Origin: Ferriphaselus sp. R-1
GTDB lineage: Bacteria; Pseudomonadota; Gammaproteobacteria; Burkholderiales; Gallionellaceae
Reading direction: 5' to 3'
Assembly (NCBI RefSeq): GCF_000746095.1
Contig: NZ_JQKP01000002.1
Coordinates: 62,001-126,000 of the forward strand
Length of the DNA stretch: 64,000 nt
In this document: positions 1 to 9,021 of the stretch, one piece after another
Position numbering within the stretch: the stretch's first letter is position 1
How the letters are laid out: the number at the start of each line of letters is the position of its first letter
The notes under the pieces: model-generated
Told to the model about the DNA's origin: nothing
Database searches by the model: none
The model's input: only the letters and a program-made list of their open reading frames with translations
Program-made: the position numbers and the translations under genes

Positions 1-600
1 CAGCGGCTGGCTCCAGGCTCCAGCGGTCAGCACATAGCTGTCGGCGCGGAACTCGCCCACCGAGGTGGTGAGCGACTGTACCTGCTCGCCCTGCGTGACG
101 AATTCGCGCACCTCGCATTGCTCGACGATCTTGCCGCCCAGTTGCACCACGCGCTGGCGCATCGCACGCAGGAACCGGGGATTACGCACCTGCGCTACTT
201 CGGGCATCAGCAGGCACTCACCGCGCCAGCCGGGAAGCTCATCTCTGGTCATGACTCTGCGGATGTTCACCCCTCGATACGAGCACCACTGCACCGCTTC
301 GGAGACATCGACCGGCGGCAGAATCAACATGCCTTTGACTTCGTATTCGGGGTCGATGCCGGTTGCGGCGTAAAGAGCGTCGGTGAGTTCGCCGAATTGC
401 GCCATGCCGCGAAAAGCGAGGCTGGTCACTTCGTCGGGATAGTCCCACGGGCACAGCGGTGACAGGATGCCGCCTCCCGCCCAGGACGCTTCCTGCCCGA
501 CATCGCCGCGCTCCAGCACGGTGACGCTAGCTCCCCGTAGTAACAATTGCTGTGCAGCGGCGAGGCCATTCACCCCGGCACCGATGATGACGAAATCCAT
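1..600 (-). CDS. thiO: ThiO-like glycine oxidase / FAD-dependent amino acid oxidase (partial, C-terminus off window)
   Basis: The first 200 residues are present; the rest lies left of base 1. The N-terminus begins [20 protein letters not shown], a dinucleotide-binding GxGxxG motif, followed by a family-typical EASWAGGGILSPL segment that lines the FAD site in ThiO/DadA-type oxidases. ThiO oxidises glycine to iminoglycine for thiazole synthesis in thiamine biosynthesis; related DAAO-family enzymes use other amino acids, so the substrate is inferred. An in-frame ATG at 609 would add three residues (MGK). Neither start has a strong ribosome site. The gene follows the pilus operon on the same strand but is separated from it by a hairpin at 626-648. 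Confidence 0.75.
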   Translation of the reverse strand, partial: MDFVIIGAGVNGLAAAQQLLLRGASVTVLERGDVGQEASWAGGGILSPLCPWDYPDEVTSLAFRGMAQFGELTDALYAATGIDPEYEVKGMLILPPVDVSEAVQWCSYRGVNIRRVMTRDELPGWRGECLLMPEVAQVRNPRFLRAMRQRVVQLGGKIVEQCEVREFVTQGEQVQSLTTSVGEFRADSYVLTAGAWSQPL

Positions 601-625
601 CTTTCCCATTCCCGTTACCCAACAA

Positions 626-648
626 AACGGCGGGACTCGCCCGCCGTT
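626..648 (-). terminator. intrinsic terminator-like hairpin after pilY1
   Basis: A perfect 9-bp inverted repeat (AACGGCGGG / CCCGCCGTT) with a 5-nt loop lies 26 nt beyond the pilY1 stop. On the minus strand it is followed by TTGTTGGG, a short T-containing tail. It probably ends the pilus operon before thiO. Confidence 0.65.
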
Positions 649-674
649 CGTTTGTCCAGCCCGAAGTATAAAGG

Positions 675-3600
675 CTACGGGGTGAGTTCGCGCCAGGAAA
701 CACGTCGCCCGGTGACGGAGCCGCCGCCGCTGGCATTGACGTTGACGGGCGATTTGTTGCCCGAAGCATCGGTCACAATGGCTTTGATGGTACCGTCAGG
801 CAGCATCACCACAGTCGCCCCGGCCGTCAGCGAGGAGCTGATCTTCCCGCCGACCTGCTGGTTGGTCACCGGCGCGGGCCAGGCACCGCTGGCGTAGTTG
901 AACTGGTACAACCAGCTCTCGCCGCCCACCGTGCAGGCGCTGGAGGTCGGGATGTTGGTGAACACCAGCAAAGTGCCGTTCACCAGAATAGGGTCGATGT
1001 TCACCCGTTCGCCGGGCGAGGCGTTGCCGGGGTTGAAATCCACATACCAGCCCTTCTTGACCGCCCAGTCCACTGCGTTGTTGCTGCCGGTGCGGGTGGT
1101 GACGCTGGTCTGGGTCAGCGTCTGCACCACCATGTCGGCACGACCGCGCAGATTGCCCAGGTTGGCGGCGGTATCGCGGAACGCGTACAGCGACTGTTGT
1201 TGCGTATTGGTCAGGTCGCTTGTGCCGAGGAAGCGCCCGGTGCCGACGAACACCACCGGGTTGCTGTTCACCAGGCCGAGGTCGGGGCGCACCGTCACCG
1301 GCTGCCCCACACCCAGACCATCACGCAGCGCGGCGATCTGCACCACGGTGGGCGTGGCCGTGGTCAGGTCGAACCGCCACACATCGCCGTTCAGGTCGCC
1401 GCCATACACCCACTTGCCGGTGTTGTCGCGGCTCGCATCGTCAGCCCACACACTGAACTTCGCCAGCCCGCTGGGCGTAGTGGTATTGCCGGTGCCAGTA
1501 TCGACCTTGTTCAGCACCGTGCCGGTCAGCGCATCCAGCACATACAGGATGCCGTGCCCGGTGCCGGGAGTGACGTTGTTGTAACCCGAACTGAGGATGA
1601 CCACCCAGCGCCCGTCCGAGGCGCGCTTGGTGATGACCGGATTGCCGTAGCTGTAACCCATGTCGGTGTCGGCGATGCCGCACAAGGTGCTGTCGGAGCA
1701 GATCTCCCACAAGGCTTGTGGAGCAGCGGGATTGGTGATGTCCAGCGCATAGTAGCCGCGCCCGCCACCGCCCAGACCGCCGACCAGGATGGTCTTCCAG
1801 GCCGAAGCCGTCGTATCGAAGATGTCCATCACTTCCGGCGAACCATCGACGAAATACTGGTGGTTGCTGGCGTAGTTCACTTCCGCCAGCTTGTATAGAT
1901 TGGGCATCACCATCTTGGGCACATAGGCCCAACTCTCCGCGCCGGTATCGGTGTTGAACGCATGCAACATGCCGTCGTTGGCGGCGACATACACCATGCC
2001 CTGGCGGGTGGCGTTCGCCGTTTTGAACGAGTCATAGGTCGGGGTGACCGCATCGGCGAAGCTGCTCTGCGGCACTTTCACGAACACTGGCTTGGCGTTG
2101 ATCGCATCGCCCAGCACATGGTCGCGGGTGCGGAACACCTGGCTGGCATTGGTGGCACGCTGGTCATACTGGTATTGGCCGCGCAGATACTCGACCAGAC
2201 TCTGGCCATTGTTGCCGAGGACGATCTCGGGTGCGGTCAGGCTGGTTACGGTGCATTGCGACCACAGGCTGCACTTGTTGGAAAAATACGCCTGCTCGGC
2301 CACCGACAGGCTGGCCCAGTCGAAACTCTTGAGATGGCTCGCACCGCCGCTGCTGAAAGTGTAGATCGTGCGGGTATCGGCGGCCGCTTGCACGCGGGCA
2401 TCCAGCAAGGCTTGCGCCGACCAGGCGGTGCCAGGGATGAACGCGCCGGTGGCCGGGTCAATCTGCTCCGAGGTCACATCGCCATCCCACTTGCCGCTGC
2501 GGTAGCTGGAGCCATACACGCGGTTGTCAGTCTGGGTGATGTTGGGCGTGCTGGTCGCCGCTGCCGCGCCACCACCGGCGCGCACCGAAACACCGGCCAA
2601 GGCTCCTGCCAAGCCATCCGACAGCGACTGCGGGTCGCGTGCACTGTAGAAACTCCCGCGCCCATTCACCGCCGCGTGCCACAAGTCATCCAGCGTAGAA
2701 GGAGCATTGGCGACGGGCACCGGCCAGTTGCACACGCCGGTCACCCAGTCGCAGCCATTGTTGGTGCCCGCCTTGATATTGGCGAAATCGCCGGTCGCCG
2801 CCGTCTCGTAGCCCGCCTGATAAGTCATCAGGCCGCTGGCCAGGCCGAGGGTAAAGGTGGTCATATGCTGGTGCGTGGCGAAATCGAGGGTGGTGGCCAG
2901 CACGTTGTTGGCGCTGACATCCGAACCCAGCGCACCCGTGGCGTTACCCAGTGCAGCGCTACGCAGATCGGTCTTGTAGTAATACATCGCTACATCGGCC
3001 AGGGTGTTGCCGCCGCCCACGCCGCCGTCATAGGTGCCGGTCGCCCGGCTGGAGTAGATCGGTGCCACGGTCTGGTTCACATTGTCCTGATCGCCGATGG
3101 CCGTGGTACCGTTGATCTGCACCGGCGTGGTGGAGTCGTTCCAGTAGCCGTCGGTGGTCAGAATGGTGAAGTTCTGCTGGCAGGAATACTGGATAGGATC
3201 GCCGGTCATGCCACTGTTGATACCGTCTTGTTTGCCCGCGAAATGCCGCCCCACGCGCGACAGCGCAGTGCGCAGCGGCGTACTGGAGCCCGGCACTTGC
3301 GCATAGAACATGTTGTACCAAGCCGTCTTCTGGGTGGCATCGAAGGTGTTGATGGCCAGATAGTTACTCGAAGCAACCGGCGCGCCCGGATTGATGGTGA
3401 TGAAACCGATGCGGTAACGGTTGTCCAGCGGCAGGAAGGCGCGTCCGGCGGACGATTTCATCATGTTCATGCGATCGGAGTAATAGGCATACCAGTTGGC
3501 GAAATTGGTCATCTCCTCGGCGTAGGTACAGGTGGTGCGGGCAGCACAATCGGCTCGATAGGTGAACGGCCCGTAGCTGGTGGTCGTGGAAACGATGTCA

Positions 3601-4508
3601 GTACGCTTGAACGAGCCGTAGCGCGGATAGATGTAGCCATTGGCTGAGTCGAAGCGCGCCTGACATTTGTTGCCGCCACTCACCGGCACGGCAGCCGTCG
3701 CATTCGCCGTGCTGTTACAGAAGCGCACCGGCGCGGGATAAGGGTTGGCAACGGTAGCCACCGTGGCTGCGACGCAGTTGTTCAGCGCGTAATCGCTGCA
3801 ATGCTCGACCGGGCTGATGACGAAATAGAAGGGCGTGCCGTTCTTGGTATTCTGGTTCTTGAACGCGGTATCGGGATAGCCGGTAGCAGCCGTGCCTGCC
3901 GTGATCTGATAGTTGAACGGGTTGCCGTTGTCGATGCCATTACGTCGGCATTTCGCTGGATTGCTGAGGTCGGCAGTGGTCGGGCTCGTTGTATTGCAAT
4001 AGACGATCTCCGGGAAACTGGTGATGAGGTTGGTGGTGGCGGTGCTGGACACCCCGAAGCCATCCACTTTCACCGCCGTCCACGGTGTGCCCTGCGCCGC
4101 CTTGCTGGTGCCGTCGGCGTTCACCGGCGGGGAATAGGTGATCTGCGGGTTGTAGTACACCCCGTTGAACTGTCCCGCGTAGAACGGCGGCATCCCGTTG
4201 GTACATGCTGCTAGTGGCTTGCAGGTGTTGTTATCGTTCACGTTGTCCGGCAGATAATCCCACGCCATGGAGCCCGAATCGTCCAGCACGAACATCAGAT
4301 TGGGCTTGACCACGGACGGCGTGGCGGTGGCCAGCGGTACGGTGGACAGGTCGGTCACCGCAGCCATCGCCTGACCGAGGAACTGCATCAGGCACAGCGT
4401 GATCGCCGCCAGCCAGATCGACGACGCAACCGCGCGCCTGGCCAAGTCCGCGCTGACGGCCTGCGCGCCGCTACGCCGCTGTCTTGCCGAATCGCTCAAA
4501 TGTCTCAT
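675..4508 (-). CDS. pilY1: PilY1-family type IV pilus tip adhesin / pilus biogenesis factor
   Basis: This 1277-residue protein has a cationic N-terminus, then a hydrophobic export segment (WLAAITLCLMQFLGQAMAA). Next comes a von Willebrand A-like region opening with LDDSGSM, which matches the MIDAS metal site DxSxS. The C-terminal half has the PilC/PilY1 beta-propeller signature, including YVAANDGMLHAFNTDTG, and an acidic DLNGDVWRFD loop that could bind calcium. PilY1 sits at the pilus tip, promotes pilus assembly and can act in adhesion and surface sensing. The ATG at 4508 is chosen because AGGAG lies 8 nt upstream; an in-frame GTG at 4529 would overlap pilX. It is the last gene of the minor-pilin operon. 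Confidence 0.93.
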   Translation of the reverse strand: MRHLSDSARQRRSGAQAVSADLARRAVASSIWLAAITLCLMQFLGQAMAAVTDLSTVPLATATPSVVKPNLMFVLDDSGSMAWDYLPDNVNDNNTCKPLAACTNGMPPFYAGQFNGVYYNPQITYSPPVNADGTSKAAQGTPWTAVKVDGFGVSSTATTNLITSFPEIVYCNTTSPTTADLSNPAKCRRNGIDNGNPFNYQITAGTAATGYPDTAFKNQNTKNGTPFYFVISPVEHCSDYALNNCVAATVATVANPYPAPVRFCNSTANATAAVPVSGGNKCQARFDSANGYIYPRYGSFKRTDIVSTTTSYGPFTYRADCAARTTCTYAEEMTNFANWYAYYSDRMNMMKSSAGRAFLPLDNRYRIGFITINPGAPVASSNYLAINTFDATQKTAWYNMFYAQVPGSSTPLRTALSRVGRHFAGKQDGINSGMTGDPIQYSCQQNFTILTTDGYWNDSTTPVQINGTTAIGDQDNVNQTVAPIYSSRATGTYDGGVGGGNTLADVAMYYYKTDLRSAALGNATGALGSDVSANNVLATTLDFATHQHMTTFTLGLASGLMTYQAGYETAATGDFANIKAGTNNGCDWVTGVCNWPVPVANAPSTLDDLWHAAVNGRGSFYSARDPQSLSDGLAGALAGVSVRAGGGAAAATSTPNITQTDNRVYGSSYRSGKWDGDVTSEQIDPATGAFIPGTAWSAQALLDARVQAAADTRTIYTFSSGGASHLKSFDWASLSVAEQAYFSNKCSLWSQCTVTSLTAPEIVLGNNGQSLVEYLRGQYQYDQRATNASQVFRTRDHVLGDAINAKPVFVKVPQSSFADAVTPTYDSFKTANATRQGMVYVAANDGMLHAFNTDTGAESWAYVPKMVMPNLYKLAEVNYASNHQYFVDGSPEVMDIFDTTASAWKTILVGGLGGGGRGYYALDITNPAAPQALWEICSDSTLCGIADTDMGYSYGNPVITKRASDGRWVVILSSGYNNVTPGTGHGILYVLDALTGTVLNKVDTGTGNTTTPSGLAKFSVWADDASRDNTGKWVYGGDLNGDVWRFDLTTATPTVVQIAALRDGLGVGQPVTVRPDLGLVNSNPVVFVGTGRFLGTSDLTNTQQQSLYAFRDTAANLGNLRGRADMVVQTLTQTSVTTRTGSNNAVDWAVKKGWYVDFNPGNASPGERVNIDPILVNGTLLVFTNIPTSSACTVGGESWLYQFNYASGAWPAPVTNQQVGGKISSSLTAGATVVMLPDGTIKAIVTDASGNKSPVNVNASGGGSVTGRRVSWRELTP

Positions 4509-4521
4509 TTCCATCTCCTGA

Positions 4522-5235
4522 CTAATCACCGATCAGCACCATGGTCTGGGTATAGCTGGTGGTGTTGCGCGGCCCCTGCGAACGCGCCGTGATGCGGTAG
4601 AACACGGCACTGCTGGCGAAGCAGGCCGAACCACCCACCGCCTTGCTGCATCCCGTGCCGCCACCGCCGCCCGTCGCCGAGGTCTGGCAGGTGTTGCCCG
4701 CCGTCGGCCCCGCTGCGGTGCACATGCGATGGATGAGGTAGGACACGGTCGCCACCGTACCACCGTTGGCATCGGTGACGTTCACCGAGGGCGCGCCCGC
4801 CCAGTTCGCCGCCACGTTCCACCACTGCTGCTGGGCCACCGTGGCACAGTTATTGGTCACTTCACAGGCGTTCAGGGTGCTGGGCGCATAGCCGGGGATG
4901 TTGGTGACGCCGCCCGGACACAGCGCCGCCGTCGCGCCCGCCGGGCAGGCCGAGCCGTTGACCAGACGCAGTATCTGCTTGTCGGTGTTGTTGCCGGTGA
5001 CCGCCATCAGCGCATTGAAACCATCGTTCGTGGCACGGTCGCTGGCTTGCGTGGCAGCCTGCTTGAAAGCGAGGTTGCCGGAGATCAGCGTACCGGTATC
5101 CACCGAGCGCATCATGGCTATACCTGCCAGCGTCATCGCCACCAGCACGATCAGGGCGATCAGCAACACCAGCCCTTGCTGCCGCTGCGGCAGACTGGGC
5201 ATCCTTCTGGCGTGTGATCGACTGGGGCGCATCAT
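4522..5235 (-). CDS. pilX: PilX minor pilin-like assembly protein
   Basis: The product has 237 residues. After a basic leader, QQGLVLLIALIVLVAMTLAG gives the hydrophobic N-terminal helix of the PilX_N family. The prepilin-type Gly precedes LVLL, and the usual Glu5 is absent, as is common in PilX. Minor pilins PilV, PilW and PilX prime assembly of type IV pili with PilY1. The start ATG ATG overlaps the pilW stop by 1 nt (TAATG), so translation is probably coupled; GGAG lies just upstream. The C-terminal part is rich in Gly, Ala, Thr and Cys and resembles the secreted domains of other PilX proteins. Confidence 0.88.
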   Translation of the reverse strand: MMRPSRSHARRMPSLPQRQQGLVLLIALIVLVAMTLAGIAMMRSVDTGTLISGNLAFKQAATQASDRATNDGFNALMAVTGNNTDKQILRLVNGSACPAGATAALCPGGVTNIPGYAPSTLNACEVTNNCATVAQQQWWNVAANWAGAPSVNVTDANGGTVATVSYLIHRMCTAAGPTAGNTCQTSATGGGGGTGCSKAVGGSACFASSAVFYRITARSQGPRNTTSYTQTMVLIGD

Positions 5236-5993
5236 TATCTCCAGAGCACGTTGCGCAAGGGCACGGTGACCTGGAAGGTCTTGTAGCGATAGCAGTTCCA
5301 GCTATCGCCGCCCGCCAGTCCCAGATTGCCGGTCAGGATCACCGAGCCCGCGCTCCACAAAGGCGCGACCGTTGTCGTAGCACAGGCTGCCCCTGCCGCC
5401 GGCTTTTCCGGTTGGGCGCTGCGCGCGACCAGCACCAGACGCACGGCCAGCACGGTGAGCGGATTGATCGGCAGTGCGGTCTGCCAGGCATCCATGATGC
5501 CGTCGGGAATGGCGGTGGTGTCCACGCCATATTCAGCTTTGAGCTGCACGATGCCATCCGCCAGCACGCCATTCAGATTGGAGACGAGCTGCGCCTGATT
5601 GTTGAGCGAATAGGTCTCCACGGTCAGCGCGGGCGGAACCGGCAGGACACCCGCCGCAGAGGGCACAAAGGGGCCGTAATCCCAGTTGCGCCTGTAGCTG
5701 ACCGTCAGCGTATCCGGCACGGCAGCGGCATTGCCGAAGGTGATCTGCACCGGCACGGGGTTCGCATCAGTGCCGTTCATGCCGTAACCGGCCTCTTTCA
5801 GCGCGCGCTCCAGCGCGAACATGGCGACCGCCCCGTTCTGCTGGGCATCGTTGCCGCTGGTGCTGGTGCGTTTGATGCGCTCGGACGACTCGAACACCTG
5901 AAAGATCACGATGGTGCCGATCAGGCCCAGCACCATGCCGACCATCACATCGACCAAGCTGAATCCGGACTGTCGGCGCGGAATGGCTCTCAT
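5235..5993 (-). CDS. pilW: PilW type IV pilus minor pilin
   Basis: This 252-residue prepilin-like protein has the cleavage site RRQSG|FSLVDVMVGMVLGLIG and a long hydrophobic helix. Position +5 is Asp, where most prepilins have Glu. The start at 5993 gives a typical 9-residue leader and lies 4 nt past the pilV stop (TGATGCCATG junction). An upstream in-frame ATG at 6023 would give a 19-residue leader and a 26-nt overlap; neither has a clear Shine-Dalgarno. It lies between pilV and pilX in the minor-pilin operon and should join the priming complex at the pilus tip. Confidence 0.87.
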   Translation of the reverse strand: MRAIPRRQSGFSLVDVMVGMVLGLIGTIVIFQVFESSERIKRTSTSGNDAQQNGAVAMFALERALKEAGYGMNGTDANPVPVQITFGNAAAVPDTLTVSYRRNWDYGPFVPSAAGVLPVPPALTVETYSLNNQAQLVSNLNGVLADGIVQLKAEYGVDTTAIPDGIMDAWQTALPINPLTVLAVRLVLVARSAQPEKPAAGAACATTTVAPLWSAGSVILTGNLGLAGGDSWNCYRYKTFQVTVPLRNVLWR

Positions 5994-5997
5994 GGCA

Positions 5998-6426
5998 TCA
6001 GTTGATGTAGGAGACTGCGGCATGACGATGGGGCACCGTGGCCTGCGGCGGCTGCCAGGTCACGGTGACCGTCACCTGCGTGCCGTTCACCGCCACCGTG
6101 CCGGTGCCCGCCGGAAGCGCGCCCGCCACACCGTTCGCACCCGCCCAGGCGCGTGTCGCCGCGTTGCCGTTGGCTTGGGTGCAGGGGTTGCAAGCAAAGG
6201 TGGCATCGGGGACGAAGTTCACGCCGGACGCGACCCGGCTCGCCCACATCACGCCGATGATCTGATCTGCCAAGAAGCTGGCATCGGCGCGGTATTTGGC
6301 ATCGGCCACATTGTTGATCGCGGTAGCCTGCATCCCCACCAAGGCCAGGATGCCGATGGAAAAGATCAGGATGGCGATGAGTGCCTCCAGCAACACCGAG
6401 CCGGATTGATGCGTGCGCCCGTTCAT
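5998..6426 (-). CDS. pilV: PilV type IV pilus modification/minor pilin
   Basis: The product has 142 residues. The prepilin motif QSG|SVLLEALIAILIFSIGIL has Glu at +5 and the PilV-typical GILALVGMQ that follows it. The start at 6426 has GAGG about 6 nt upstream. It is 7 nt downstream of fimT and slightly upstream of pilW. PilV works with the other minor pilins to start pilus assembly. It carries two close cysteines (CNPC), which may form a small disulfide loop in the periplasmic domain. Confidence 0.88.
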   Translation of the reverse strand: MNGRTHQSGSVLLEALIAILIFSIGILALVGMQATAINNVADAKYRADASFLADQIIGVMWASRVASGVNFVPDATFACNPCTQANGNAATRAWAGANGVAGALPAGTGTVAVNGTQVTVTVTWQPPQATVPHRHAAVSYIN

Positions 6427-6433
6427 ATCCGCC

Positions 6434-6949
6434 TCAACATGCTCTCGGATCGCCCGCCGCCAGCTTGGGCGAAGGGTCGCACATGCGGGCGTTCCCGCCC
6501 GCGCTGATGGTGATGCGCAAAGGCCGGTCGCCTCTGGCGTTGTCCACGTCGATCTGGGTCAGCGCGGCGCTGCCGTCGGCATTGGTGGTGACCCGCCCGA
6601 GCGAGCTGAAGGTGAGCGTAGTGGCTCCGCCCGGCAATACTGCCACCGTCGCGTTGTTCGACCCCTCTGCCGCTACCCGCGCCTGCAAGGTGGTGCCGCC
6701 CGCCGCTTCGACGATGACCCAGGAAGACTGCGCCCCCAGCACGAAACGCACGTTGCCGTTGCGCTTGACCGCCTCGCCGCGCGCCAGCTGCATCCCGTTC
6801 AGGATCGACTCCGCCGCCACCCTGACCTGCTGGTTCTGCGTCCAGCGCGAATAGCTGTTGGCCCCAATCGCCATCAGGAGGCTGACGATGAGCACCGCCA
6901 CCATCAGCTCGATCAGGGTCAAACCGACTTGTCGCTGGACATGAATCAT
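6434..6949 (-). CDS. fimT: FimT/GspH-family pseudopilin
   Basis: This 171-residue prepilin has the cleavage site RQVG|LTLIELMVAVLIVSLLM with Glu at +5 and the FimT/GspH-like segment RVAAESILNGMQLARGEAVKRN. FimT-type pilins are minor pilins; in some species they bind DNA during natural transformation, but nothing here shows that activity directly. ATG 6949 is chosen because GGAG lies 7 nt upstream, directly after the pilE stop (TAGGAGCGGTGATG); a GTG directly before it is possible. Confidence 0.88.
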   Translation of the reverse strand: MIHVQRQVGLTLIELMVAVLIVSLLMAIGANSYSRWTQNQQVRVAAESILNGMQLARGEAVKRNGNVRFVLGAQSSWVIVEAAGGTTLQARVAAEGSNNATVAVLPGGATTLTFSSLGRVTTNADGSAALTQIDVDNARGDRPLRITISAGGNARMCDPSPKLAAGDPRAC

Positions 6950-6957
6950 CACCGCTC

Positions 6958-7383
6958 CTAGCAGGCTCCGCCTTGCTTGGTCACCCAGCAGGCGTTGTTT
7001 CCGGCCCAGCCCGCCACACCGGCCACGGCACTGGTCTTGGCGTTGGCCTCATTCAGGGTGTAGCTAAATCCTGCCATGCCGCCGATGCCGGTCGCCGTGA
7101 GCGTGTAGGTAGTCGCCGTGCCCGCGCAGGCAAAGGTAAAGTGTTGCACCGCCGGGGCCGCAGGCATGGGCACTCCGCAAGCGCCGCCGTTAAGATAGGT
7201 GCGGTTATCTTGATAGTACTGTTCCATCGCCACGCGCAGACTGGCAAGGTTGGAGGTGGCTTCGGAAATCTTGCCACGCCGGACGTAGTTGCTGTAGGCA
7301 GGCACTGCGACCGAGGCGAGTATCGCCACGATCACCACCGCCACCATGATCTCTACCAAGGTAAATCCCGATTGCCGTTTCAT
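6958..7383 (-). CDS. pilE: PilE-like type IV pilin, first gene of the minor-pilin operon
   Basis: This 141-residue prepilin has a short leader MKRQSG, then FTLVEIMVAVVIVAILASVA, a canonical class III signal with Glu5. A PilE-type alpha-beta head follows (ISEATSNLASLRVAMEQYYQ). Four cysteines are in the globular part, including the pair in NACWVTKQGGAC at the C-terminus, which fits the disulfide-bounded D-region. It may be the PilE of the PilVWX-PilY1 operon rather than the major pilin; this cannot be settled here. ATG 7383 has a good GGAGG site. The frame is open further upstream, but that extension only shadows ispH. Confidence 0.88.
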   Translation of the reverse strand: MKRQSGFTLVEIMVAVVIVAILASVAVPAYSNYVRRGKISEATSNLASLRVAMEQYYQDNRTYLNGGACGVPMPAAPAVQHFTFACAGTATTYTLTATGIGGMAGFSYTLNEANAKTSAVAGVAGWAGNNACWVTKQGGAC

Positions 7384-7475
7384 TCCCGCCTCCCTGTATT
7401 TATTAACGCAAGGGTACATCGGCAAGAAGATCCGCTCCTGAAGGGCGGCATCCCGGCATGGCGACCAACGTCGAA

Positions 7476-7498
7476 GATCGACCGACAAGCGGTCGATC
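7476..7498 (-). terminator. hairpin directly after ispH stop
   Basis: A perfect 9-bp inverted repeat (GATCGACCG / CGGTCGATC) with a 5-nt loop begins 3 nt after the ispH stop codon. It has no good T-run on the minus strand, so it may be a weak or Rho-assisted terminator between ispH and the pilus operon. Confidence 0.45.
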
Positions 7499-7501
7499 GC
7501 C

Positions 7502-8422
7502 TCAGGCCAGCGACTTGGGCAGAGGGAACACCACGTTCTCGATGATGCCGTCGAGATCGCGCACCGAAGTGGCTCCCAACTGCCGGATGCTGGCGACCAC
7601 TTCCTGTACCAGCACCTCGGGCGCGGACGCACCGGCACTGACCCCGACATGGCGCTTGCCTTCCAGCCATTGCGGCTGCAACTCGGCGGCGTTGTCCACC
7701 AGATAGGCCGGGGTGCCAAGGTTCTTCGCCACTTCGCGCAAACGGTTGGAGTTCGAGCTGTTCGGCGAACCGACCACGATCACCACGTCACACTGCTGCG
7801 CCAGCAGCTTGACCGCATCCTGCCGGTTCTGCGTGGCATAGCAGATGTCGTCCTTTTTCGGCCCGACGATGTTGGGGAAGCGCGCCTTGAGCGCGTCGAT
7901 GATGCGGCTGGCATCGTCCACCGACAGCGTGGTCTGGGTAACGAAGGCCAGATTGTCCTCGTCCTTCACTTGCAGCGCGGACACATCTTCCGGCGACTCC
8001 ACCAGATACACGCCGCCCTCGATCTGCCCCATGGTGCCTTCCACCTCGGGGTGCCCGGCGTGGCCGATCATGATGATCTCCTTGCTGAGCGCGTGCTTGC
8101 GCACCACCTCCAGATGCACCTTGGTCACCAGCGGACAGGTCGCGTCGAACACCGTCAGTCCGCGCGTTTCCGCTTCCTGACGCACCGCCTGCGACACGCC
8201 GTGGGCGCTGAAAATCAGGATGCTGCCGGACGGCACATCGGCCAGCTCTTCGATAAAGATCGCGCCCTTGGCCTTGAGGCCGTCCACCACGAACTTGTTG
8301 TGCACCACTTCATGGCGCACGTAGATGGGCGCGCCGTGCAACTCCAGCGCCCGTTCGACGATGGCGATAGCGCGGTCTACCCCGGCGCAGAAACCGCGCG
8401 GATTGGCGAGCAAGATGTCCAT
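7502..8422 (-). CDS. ispH: 4-hydroxy-3-methylbut-2-enyl diphosphate reductase IspH (LytB)
   Basis: This 306-residue [4Fe-4S] enzyme makes IPP and DMAPP in the last step of the MEP isoprenoid pathway. The three cluster cysteines are visible: Cys12 in NPRGFCAGV, one in [11 protein letters not shown] and one in [11 protein letters not shown]. The [11 protein letters not shown] and SAGASAPE segments that bind the substrate diphosphate are also present. Length matches the family (about 310-320). The start overlaps the lspA stop by one base (TGATG), so it is translationally coupled. It is the last gene of ribF-ileS-lspA-ispH, a standard proteobacterial order. Confidence 0.97.
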   Translation of the reverse strand: MDILLANPRGFCAGVDRAIAIVERALELHGAPIYVRHEVVHNKFVVDGLKAKGAIFIEELADVPSGSILIFSAHGVSQAVRQEAETRGLTVFDATCPLVTKVHLEVVRKHALSKEIIMIGHAGHPEVEGTMGQIEGGVYLVESPEDVSALQVKDEDNLAFVTQTTLSVDDASRIIDALKARFPNIVGPKKDDICYATQNRQDAVKLLAQQCDVVIVVGSPNSSNSNRLREVAKNLGTPAYLVDNAAELQPQWLEGKRHVGVSAGASAPEVLVQEVVASIRQLGATSVRDLDGIIENVVFPLPKSLA

Positions 8423-8904
8423 CAGTTCTTCTCCTTGGGTTGGGTGAAGCTGTCCCACAGCAACAGCCCCGCGCCCAGCGTGATAGCCGAATCGGCCAGA
8501 TTGAAAGCGGGAAAGTGATGCTCGCCCCAATGGAAGTTGAGGAAATCCACCACGTAACCGTAGGCGATGCGGTCGATCAGATTGCCCAGCGCGCCGCCCA
8601 GGATCATGGTCAGGGCAAAGCAGAACAGCGTCTGTGCCGCATGTTTGCGCAACATGGTGATGATCCACACCGACGCGCCAATGGCGATGGCGGTGAAGAA
8701 CCAACGCTGCCAGCCCCCCGCCCCCGCCAGCATGCTGAATGCCGCGCCTTCGTTGTGCGCCAGCACCAGATTGAAAAAGCCGGTGACCCGCATCAGCTCG
8801 CCGTAGATGAAATGACTGACGACGGCGGACTTGCTCCACTGGTCGAGGAGTATGACCAAGGCGGCGAGTGAGAGCCACTTGCTCAATGATATGGGGCGAG
8901 TCAC
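8422..8904 (-). CDS. lspA: Lipoprotein signal peptidase (signal peptidase II)
   Basis: This 160-residue inner-membrane aspartyl protease cuts prolipoproteins before the lipidated Cys. It has four hydrophobic segments. The catalytic aspartates lie in [11 protein letters not shown] and in FNLADSAI; other family motifs are LDQWSK near the N-terminus and HNEGAAFS. Length is normal for the family. It sits between ileS and ispH, but an 89-bp palindromic repeat pair at 8921-9009 separates it from ileS. It ends overlapping the ispH start. Confidence 0.96.
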   Translation of the reverse strand: MTRPISLSKWLSLAALVILLDQWSKSAVVSHFIYGELMRVTGFFNLVLAHNEGAAFSMLAGAGGWQRWFFTAIAIGASVWIITMLRKHAAQTLFCFALTMILGGALGNLIDRIAYGYVVDFLNFHWGEHHFPAFNLADSAITLGAGLLLWDSFTQPKEKN

Positions 8905-8920
8905 AACAAACCCCCCGATT

Positions 8921-9009
8921 CCCTCTCCCGCCGGGAGAGGGGTAGGGTGAGGGGCGCTCCGTTGAATGGCAACTCCCTCACCCCCAGCCCCTCTCCCGGT
9001 GGGAGAGGG
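8921..9009. repeat. G/C-rich palindromic repeat pair between ileS and lspA
   Basis: Two hairpins, CCCTCTCCCGCCGGGAGAGG and CCTCTCCCGGTGGGAGAGG, lie at the ends. The internal arms GGGTGAGGG and CCCTCACCC are inverted to each other, so the whole 89 bp can form one long stem or two small ones. Related sequences occur inside ileS (10552-10591) and inside the MidA-type gene (23126-23230). It lies within a co-directional operon and could act as an RNA processing or attenuation site. Confidence 0.8.
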
Positions 9010-9021
9010 TGGCTACGGTGC

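Noticed and set aside
1962-3647. 561-codon plus-strand frame opposite pilY1
   Set aside because: Antisense to the PilY1 gene, rich in Gly, Arg and His, without recognisable motifs.
7384-7475. Sigma-54 promoter for the pilE operon
   Set aside because: TTGCCG and CTTGCG are present but the GG-N10-GC spacing is wrong, so no promoter is called.
8421-8878. Fusion of LspA and IspH in one long frame
   Set aside because: The IspH frame is open upstream but LspA is read in a different frame; the TGATG overlap and normal lengths show two separate genes.
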